Positions 59,192 to 64,000 of a stretch of 64,000 bases of DNA are shown here, one piece after another. This DNA is from Chitinophaga lutea. Lineage in GTDB: Bacteria > Bacteroidota > Bacteroidia > Chitinophagales > Chitinophagaceae. Under the pieces are notes generated by a model. The model saw nothing but the letters and a program-made list of their open reading frames with translations, made no database searches and was not told the origin of the DNA. The DNA is taken from the NCBI RefSeq assembly GCF_003813775.1, contig NZ_RPDH01000002.1, positions 62,001-126,000 on the forward strand, read 5' to 3'. Each line of letters opens with the position of its first letter. The first letter of the stretch is position 1. Position numbers and translations under genes: made by a program.

Positions 59192-60256
59192 TCAGTTCCT
59201 GTAAAACTCGTAATTCTCTTTCGTGATGATATCGATCGGCATGAACGATACTTTCTCCACCGGCGCGGAATGTACCAGGTGCTGGTACAACGCCATGATG
59301 CCTTTATAGCCTTGTTCCTGCGGTTTCTGGCAGATCAGGAAGTCGATCACGCCCTTTTTCAGGTAAGCGATGTTTTCTTTCAGAAAGTCGTAGCCCACAA
59401 GCAGGTAATCATCCGCACGGCCCGTTGTTTCAAGGTAGTGCGCCACGTTCGACACGCGGGAGTTGGTCACAAAAATGGCTTTCACATTCGTGTTCTCAGC
59501 GAGGGTTTCGGCCACTTTCTTTTCCACGGCGCGGTCGTTGGTCTGCCGGATGTCTATTTTCAGGATCCGTTTATCGTTGTTGGCAAAATACGCCCGGAAA
59601 CCTTCTTCCTTCCGTAGAAGATGGTGGTGGTTCTCGATCTCGTGCGATACGTTCACGATCAGTATTTTGTCTTTCGGCTGGATGCAGTATTTCATCAGGT
59701 GCGCGCTCAGGTAGCCGCTGTGGAAAAGGTCGGGGCCGATGTAGCACAGGCTTTCCTGGTTGGGAATGTCCGAGTTGATGAATACGTAAGGGATGTTCTT
59801 TTCCTTGAGCTGGTTAGTAAAAGTGATGGATTCCTCGATGAACGAAGGCGCCATCAGGATGCCGTCTACCTTGCTTTTGAGAATGGCCTTCGATTGTTTG
59901 ACAAACGAGGCCTTGCTGTTCATATCGAAAAGATAACGGTCTATTTTGATGCCGAACTGCCTGATTTCTTCTTCGGCTTGCTGGATGCCCGCCAGCGGGG
60001 CTTCCCAGAAGGCGGTTTCGCCGGACACGGCCGGTATCAGGATGGCGAAGTTGAGAATCTTGCGGGAGGCCAGCCGCCTGGCCAGGATATTGGGCTGATA
60101 ATTCAGTTCCTGTATGATGCGCTCGATCTTGATCTTGGTTTTGGGAGAAACGCCTGCCCTGTTATGAATCACCCTGTCTACCGTGGCAATGGACACTTTG
60201 GCCCGCCTTGCGATCTCTTTCACACCGGCGTTGGGTTCCTGTTGATTCGATTTCAT
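59192..60256 (-). CDS. LacI family transcriptional regulator
   Basis: The product has 354 residues. The N-terminal helix-turn-helix is VKEIARRAKVSIATVDRVIH, near residues 12-31, with hinge helix QPNILARRLASRK near 54-66. The rest is a periplasmic-binding-protein-like sensor (LNFAILIPAVSGETAFWEAP, LAGIQQAEEEIRQFGIKIDR, VDGILMAPSFIEESITFTNQ, DDYLLVGYDFLKENIAYLKK). Such sensors bind a sugar and then release the operator. It lies at the end of the nag operon, and five palindromes of LacI type lie around the neighbouring operons and upstream of this gene. That makes it the best candidate to bind them. Operator E suggests autoregulation. Confidence 0.93.
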   Translation of the reverse strand: MKSNQQEPNAGVKEIARRAKVSIATVDRVIHNRAGVSPKTKIKIERIIQELNYQPNILARRLASRKILNFAILIPAVSGETAFWEAPLAGIQQAEEEIRQFGIKIDRYLFDMNSKASFVKQSKAILKSKVDGILMAPSFIEESITFTNQLKEKNIPYVFINSDIPNQESLCYIGPDLFHSGYLSAHLMKYCIQPKDKILIVNVSHEIENHHHLLRKEEGFRAYFANNDKRILKIDIRQTNDRAVEKKVAETLAENTNVKAIFVTNSRVSNVAHYLETTGRADDYLLVGYDFLKENIAYLKKGVIDFLICQKPQEQGYKGIMALYQHLVHSAPVEKVSFMPIDIITKENYEFYRN

Positions 60257-60372
60257 CTGTTTATAATTGATTATTCAATGGCCAGATGGAACCCGCATGA
60301 GCGTTCCCTCGCGGGAAAATATGGCGCATACGCGGTTTCATAGCTGATTTTGGATAAAGTTAATATATCCTT

Positions 60373-60447
60373 TCACGTTGTAATAACGGCTATCCTGCAT
60401 CCGTCGCCCCACGGGGACGCTCCCTGCCTGAAGAGGCCATTATCCAT
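60373..60447 (-). other. Possible 24-residue leader ORF
   Basis: The frame has an ATG at 60447, a preceding GGCAGGA stretch that could bind ribosomes, and a TGA at 60373. The peptide begins MDNGLFRQGASPWG. It lies in the predicted leader of the lacI-like transcript. Nothing beyond position and spacing supports translation. Confidence 0.15.
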
Positions 60448-60455
60448 TTCCTGCC

Positions 60456-60463
60456 CAAATATA
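60456..60463 (-). promoter_or_regulatory. Exact -7 element upstream of the lacI-like gene
   Basis: TATATTTG on the minus strand matches TAnnTTTG exactly. No good -33 element is found at the usual spacing. It could be a second, operator-independent promoter. Confidence 0.35.
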
Positions 60464-60531
60464 TTGCATAAAATCAAATCATGATAGGAATAAGGCAGTA
60501 TACCGCAAGAACGGGCGAGAAAAACGCGTGA

Positions 60532-60551
60532 TCACGTGTACGTACCCGAAA
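60532..60551. promoter_or_regulatory. Operator E, LacI-type, one strong half-site
   Basis: The right half GTACCCGAAA is exact. The left half TCACGTGTAC has three changes. On the minus strand TATTTTCGGG runs into it, with TTGG 19 bp upstream, repeating the geometry of the other regulon promoters. It is ~276 bp upstream of the lacI-like start. Confidence 0.65.
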
Positions 60552-60692
60552 ATACGCCAAAGATTTAACCATTCCAAGCTGTTGACCAGTAAAAGAGATG
60601 TACAGTATAGGATAGGCGGAGGGACGACCTCCTGCATGATGGTTATCCGGCGGATGTCGACCGGGCCTCATGCCACCGCGCTTTTCTCGCGT

Positions 60693-61205
60693 TCAGGAGG
60701 TTTTCCGGGTTTGGCTGCGGGGAACCTGCTCCGTGTACTTCGCCAGGTTGTGCAGGGAAGAAGTCATGCCTTCATAGTGTTCGTGGGGTTTGATGCCTTC
60801 CGGTACATCTTCGGCGATAAAGGTCACCTTCGTGCCGCCGGGCACGGCTTTGAGCAGGGTAGTCATCGTCATGGTGCCGGAAAACGCAGGGTCATCGGAC
60901 TCGAAATCCACCGCTTCCACGATCTGCTCGTTCGGTTTCAACTCCACGAACCTCCCTTCGAACACGTCCTCATGTGCCGATGTTTTGCCCTGCACACCGT
61001 GTTCATCCCTGTCATAGATGAAAGCCATGCGGTAGCTGCCGCCTTCATGGGGGTCGAAGGCGTATACCTTGCAGGTCATGCCTTCGGGCGGGCGCCAGGC
61101 AGCAAGGGCCTCAGGATTCAGGAATGCCTGGTAAATCACTTCAGGACTTGCCTTGATCAGCCCGGAAACGGTATCGATCCTTTTGGGGCGGGTGGTGTTT
61201 GTCAT
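60693..61205 (-). CDS. SRPBCC (AHSA1-like) domain protein
   Basis: The product has 170 residues from ATG 61205 (MTNTTRPKRIDTVSG); the frame to 61238 is less likely. It has the START-like AHSA1 fold: LIKASPEVIYQAFLNPEALA with AAWRPPEGM, FDPHEGGSYRMAFIY, FVELKPNEQIVEAVDF, FSGTMTMTTLLKAVPGGTKV and the C-terminal helix HYEGMTSSLHNLAKYTE. Members bind small hydrophobic molecules or act in stress response; nothing nearby suggests a substrate. It is monocistronic between the regulon and the SGNH gene. Confidence 0.88.
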   Translation of the reverse strand: MTNTTRPKRIDTVSGLIKASPEVIYQAFLNPEALAAWRPPEGMTCKVYAFDPHEGGSYRMAFIYDRDEHGVQGKTSAHEDVFEGRFVELKPNEQIVEAVDFESDDPAFSGTMTMTTLLKAVPGGTKVTFIAEDVPEGIKPHEHYEGMTSSLHNLAKYTEQVPRSQTRKTS

Positions 61206-61240
61206 GGTGTATGACCTCCTTTGGGTTTTTTTGCACAAAA

Positions 61241-61266
61241 AACGGGCCGCCTGTGGGCAGCCCGTT
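61241..61266 (-). terminator. Terminator of the SGNH hydrolase gene
   Basis: AACGGGC (61241-61247) and GCCCGTT (61260-61266) form a stem with further internal pairing, followed on the minus strand by a T run. Confidence 0.7.
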
Positions 61267-61288
61267 CCTTTGCAGCATTAACGCTGTA

Positions 61289-61936
61289 TTATATTTTTTC
61301 GATGATGCTGCTCAGCGATTTCGCTACCAGCGCATTACCGGCTTTGTTGAGATGCACGCGGTCGGTAGTGAGGATGCCTTTTTCCGCATTGTCTTTGTTA
61401 TACTCGATGTTATAATCGAGGAACAATTTCCGCAGGTCGCACAGCGGCAGCCCGGTTTCCTGGGCTATTTTGCGGATGCTGTTGCTGAACTTGCCGAGGT
61501 CGGCGTCCTGCTCGTTGTCGCCGTCTTTTTTCTCGCCGATCACCGCCGGGGTGCAGAGCACCACTTTCGCGCCATTGTCCTGTATCTTTTTGATCAGCGC
61601 TTTATAGAAACCTTCGAACTTGGGCAGGTCGGTGCCAGTGCCGTGCGTGGTTTTGTGCCATACGTCGTTCACGCCGATGTAGATCACCACGATGTCGGGT
61701 TTCTTGCTCAGCACATCGTTTTCCATGCGCAGGTACAGGTCGTATACCTTGTTGCCGCCGATGCCGGCGCCAATGAGCTCATAATCAGGTAGCAGGGTTT
61801 TCATCTGGGTGATGTAGCCTTCCGGCCCAACGCCGGCCTGGGTAATGGAATCGCCGAAGAAGATCACTTTTTTCTTTTTCGGAAGAGTGGCGGAGAGCAG
61901 GAAAACTGCGCTCAATACGAGAAGTAAACGTGGCAT
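61289..61936 (-). CDS. Exported SGNH/GDSL hydrolase
   Basis: The product has 215 residues with a short signal peptide (LLLVLSAVFLLSATLP). SGNH blocks are complete: block I VIFFGDSITQAG (nucleophile Ser), block II GAGIGGNKVYDL (Gly), block III IYIGVNDVWHKT (Asn) and block V TTDRVHLNKAGNAL (Asp and His). It is probably a periplasmic esterase that could deacetylate carbohydrate. It is monocistronic. Confidence 0.92.
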   Translation of the reverse strand: MPRLLLVLSAVFLLSATLPKKKKVIFFGDSITQAGVGPEGYITQMKTLLPDYELIGAGIGGNKVYDLYLRMENDVLSKKPDIVVIYIGVNDVWHKTTHGTGTDLPKFEGFYKALIKKIQDNGAKVVLCTPAVIGEKKDGDNEQDADLGKFSNSIRKIAQETGLPLCDLRKLFLDYNIEYNKDNAEKGILTTDRVHLNKAGNALVAKSLSSIIEKI

Positions 61937-61981
61937 GTGTTTCAGGATTTAATGCTTAAAAATAGCAAAATATACCGCATA

Positions 61982-63130
61982 TCAAAAATCCCCGCCGGCG
62001 CCGCCGCCCCTGGTGGAGCCGCCTCCGAACTCAAACTGGTCGGGCTGTTGCGGTACTTCCTTGAACGTCTGTGCGATCACCAGCGACTCGGCTATCTGGA
62101 GGCCTTTCAGCGTTTCCGCCTCGTGCTGTTCTTCGTTTGTGAAACCATGCCGCGGCGTTTTCAGGTATTGTATCAGCGCATAAGCCAGCAATATCATCAT
62201 AGCGCCGCCGAGCGCCATCGCGGTTTCGAGCGGCATCACGCTGTGGTAGTACCGGATGGTGAACACGATGAACGCGATCAGCAGCAGGCCGGTGCGCAGC
62301 AGTATTTTATCTTTTTTCCGGATCCCGCCGTAGATGTATACGAGAGGGACCAGGATGGTGAGCAGCCAGAACAGCCAGCCTGCCGCCATCTGGAAATCAT
62401 GGCCATGCAGTTCCTGGCCGGTTTCCCGCACCACGAAATAGTTGCCGGCCACGTAGAACATCAGCAGCGCGGCGATCTCGATCAATTGCAGCGTAGGGCC
62501 ATGATAGGGATGGCCCGCGTATTTGTGCGCGGCGAAATATACCAGCGCACTGACGGCCATATAAATGAAAGGCAGCACGGCCGGCCCGTTCCACGACAAT
62601 GCAAAGAACAGCGCTCCCATCAGCGCTCCAAATGCCGCCAGCCCCATCAGCATGTTCAGGAACCGGATGGCGAAGAACGCGCCCAGCGCAAAAATGATCA
62701 GGCAGAAAGTAATGGAATCCGGATCCAGCTCCCAGAGCAGGGTACAGCCGGAAAGAATGAGCACCGCGGCCGACCAGGCCAACCCATCGTCTACCCCGGA
62801 ACGGTAATGATGTTTCTCCCGGATAAAAAACTCCAGCGCGCCGTAACAGATCAAACCATAGAAAATCAACACCACCCCGGTAGTGGTTTCACTGGGACTC
62901 GAATTGGAAAACATGATCAGTGCAATGAGCCCGAACGTAAACACGGTGATCACCAGCGTCAGCAGCAGCAGCCCGATGCGGATGAAAGGATTGGGCATAT
63001 ACAGCGCGGAAGGATAGGCGGTTTTCACCGTTTCATATTCTTCCCTGGTGACGCATTCTTTTTTGAATGCGGCCATCGCTTCCTCCTGTATGTCCGCATT
63101 CCGCAGATCAGCTATATTATATGCTATCAT
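61982..63130 (-). CDS. Polytopic membrane protein with glycine-rich C-terminus
   Basis: The product has 382 residues with about 10 membrane segments (IGLLLLTLVITVFTFGLIAL, GVVLIFYGLICYGALEFFI, FWLLTILVPLVYIYGGI and others) after a cytoplasmic N-terminal ~45 residues. The tail FEFGGGSTRGGGAGGDF is like the glycine-rich ends of DUF2207 and TPM-domain membrane proteins. The family function is unknown to me. It overlaps the DUF2157-like gene upstream by 14 bp, so the two are probably one unit. Confidence 0.82.
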   Translation of the reverse strand: MIAYNIADLRNADIQEEAMAAFKKECVTREEYETVKTAYPSALYMPNPFIRIGLLLLTLVITVFTFGLIALIMFSNSSPSETTTGVVLIFYGLICYGALEFFIREKHHYRSGVDDGLAWSAAVLILSGCTLLWELDPDSITFCLIIFALGAFFAIRFLNMLMGLAAFGALMGALFFALSWNGPAVLPFIYMAVSALVYFAAHKYAGHPYHGPTLQLIEIAALLMFYVAGNYFVVRETGQELHGHDFQMAAGWLFWLLTILVPLVYIYGGIRKKDKILLRTGLLLIAFIVFTIRYYHSVMPLETAMALGGAMMILLAYALIQYLKTPRHGFTNEEQHEAETLKGLQIAESLVIAQTFKEVPQQPDQFEFGGGSTRGGGAGGDF

Positions 63131-64000
63131 GTTTTTTCAGCTTTTTGTTGAGCACAATGAGCAGCCGCGCCATGGCGATGCCCGATCCGATAAAATAAAA
63201 CAGCAGCATGTAAAAACCGCCGAGGTCACGGAAGCTGGCATCGATGCCGCGTATCACCACGTAGCTCAGGCCGGTATACGCATACAGCACCACGATCACC
63301 ACGAAATAAAACGATCGGGCCTGCATGGCGGTGTAATAGATGCCGGCACAGCAGGCACCCAGCACGATGAACCACAACATGAAGTCGGGCAGCACAAACA
63401 TGGCCGACAGGCAGGCGATCAGCAGGATGTGGGTGCCGAAGTTATGGTAGGCGAAGGAGAAGTGTTGCTTGAAATCCTTCGCCGTACTGAGTATGCCCGC
63501 CACGATCAGCACGACCCCTATCGCGAGCCCGGTATAAATGATGCGGTCGCTGCTGAAATCGTTCCTGCTTAGTATCTCGAAGGGGGTGATGGCAATCCCC
63601 GCCCAGGCGGCGAAGTTGGTGATGGCCATGCTCAGCACGCCGAGGTGATCGAAATAATAGGCGCTGAAAAACAGCACCAGCATGGGAATAAATGTCGCGG
63701 ACCCATACCGGGTGCCGAACACATTGTATTGCGCCTGCAGATAAGTAATGAAGGTGATGAACAGCAGGCAGCCGAGCAGCACGGTGTAATCGGCAAAGGC
63801 GTTGGCCGCGGGTACTTTCTGCCTCGAAAACGGCAGCTTGTGGCGGTTCGAATAATAAAAACAGCCGGCGCACAGCACGGCAATCAGCGCCAGGATAGCC
63901 TGGTGGCCGATGGTGTCGATGTTTTTATAGATCAGGATGCCCAGGCCTCCGCTCAATAACAGCACGCCGAGATAGAGGATGGTCTTGAGCTCCCAGTGCA
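63117..64000 (-). CDS. DUF2157-like membrane protein, 5' end outside window
   Basis: The open frame runs through the right edge of the window, so only the last ~294 residues are seen. Reading upstream of the GTG at 63965 continues without a stop (HWELKTILYLGVLLLSGG). It has about eight membrane segments and the pattern of DUF2157 proteins, which start with a cytoplasmic helix and then LLLSGGLGILIYKNIDTIGH. It overlaps the next gene by 14 bp (63117-63130). DUF2157 proteins are often paired with a DUF4401-type or similar membrane protein, as here. Function unknown. Confidence 0.8.
   Translation of the reverse strand, partial: HWELKTILYLGVLLLSGGLGILIYKNIDTIGHQAILALIAVLCAGCFYYSNRHKLPFSRQKVPAANAFADYTVLLGCLLFITFITYLQAQYNVFGTRYGSATFIPMLVLFFSAYYFDHLGVLSMAITNFAAWAGIAITPFEILSRNDFSSDRIIYTGLAIGVVLIVAGILSTAKDFKQHFSFAYHNFGTHILLIACLSAMFVLPDFMLWFIVLGACCAGIYYTAMQARSFYFVVIVVLYAYTGLSYVVIRGIDASFRDLGGFYMLLFYFIGSGIAMARLLIVLNKKLKKHDSI

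Larger units (their letters stand above)
60257..60692. other. Long region upstream of the lacI-like gene
   Basis: This 436-bp stretch holds operator E (60532-60551), two promoter-like elements on the minus strand and a possible 24-codon leader ORF (60373-60447). No other gene is convincing; an overlapping 65-codon frame at 60474-60671 only reads through the operator. Confidence 0.6.

Noticed and set aside
1..64000. tRNA or rRNA genes, CRISPR arrays, insertion sequences, prophage
   Set aside because: I looked in the intergenic regions and found no cloverleaf, no regularly spaced direct repeats, no transposase and no phage gene. The palindromes are dispersed operators and not CRISPR repeats.

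Overview
The window looks like a chromosomal segment of a Bacteroidota member, most likely Chitinophagaceae and Chitinophaga-like. The basis is three SusC/SusD pairs, an ECF sigma/FecR/STN-SusC signalling set, many lipoproteins with Bacteroidota-type lipoboxes, Tat-type Gfo/Idh/MocA oxidoreductases, and promoter-like elements of the TTTG-N19-TAnnTTTG type. The genus is inferred from gene style. I see no rRNA, tRNA, CRISPR array, insertion sequence or phage gene.

Layout. 1-1500: an AraC regulator convergent with a small secreted protein. 1665-9127 (minus): an ECF sigma factor, a FecR anti-sigma factor, an STN-bearing SusC, a SusD and an F5/8 type C lipoprotein, which together form a signal-gated glycan uptake locus. 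9168-12138 (minus): an ABC-2 exporter with a membrane-anchored NEW3 protein. 12402-17131 (minus): a second SusC/SusD pair. 17437-21338: a beta-propeller lipoprotein (PL11-like) divergent from a calcineurin-like phosphoesterase, with a LacI-type dyad between them. 21476-27289: a VOC protein, then a three-gene envelope operon (trypsin-like lipoprotein, large unknown exported protein, multi-Ig-like lipoprotein). 27305-38929: a GDPD lipoprotein, a Tat-exported TIM-barrel isomerase, an isoaspartyl peptidase, a short UvrA-like ATPase with a small partner, an AraC regulator, two tandem esterases and a large orphan protein.

The most striking part is 38956-60551, a compact and apparently undescribed catabolic regulon. 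A LacI-family regulator (59192-60256) lies beside five copies of a palindrome with half-site TTTCGGGTAC. These sit in front of a minus-strand operon (NRAMP-like transporter, SDR-like protein, DHDPS/NAL-like aldolase, M20 amidohydrolase), a plus-strand operon (Tat Gfo/Idh/MocA protein, SusC, SusD, DUF5017-like lipoprotein, Tat beta-helix protein), and a second plus-strand operon (Tat Gfo/Idh/MocA protein, FucP/NagP-like MFS transporter, NagA, NagB, lipoprotein oxidoreductase). In three cases the operator overlaps the -7 element of a promoter-like sequence with the same 19-bp spacing, which fits repression. Together the genes could import a glycan, cleave it in the periplasm, oxidise or deacylate its sugars, and feed amino sugar into glycolysis through NagA and NagB. 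Several members lack the textbook active-site residues of their families: the NRAMP protein lacks DPGN, the SDR has YxxxC, NagB has a changed GxGxxGH loop, and two oxidoreductases have non-canonical nucleotide motifs. The true chemistry may therefore differ from what family names suggest.

60693-64000 holds an SRPBCC protein, an SGNH hydrolase, a polytopic membrane protein with a glycine-rich tail, and a DUF2157-like membrane protein cut by the window end.
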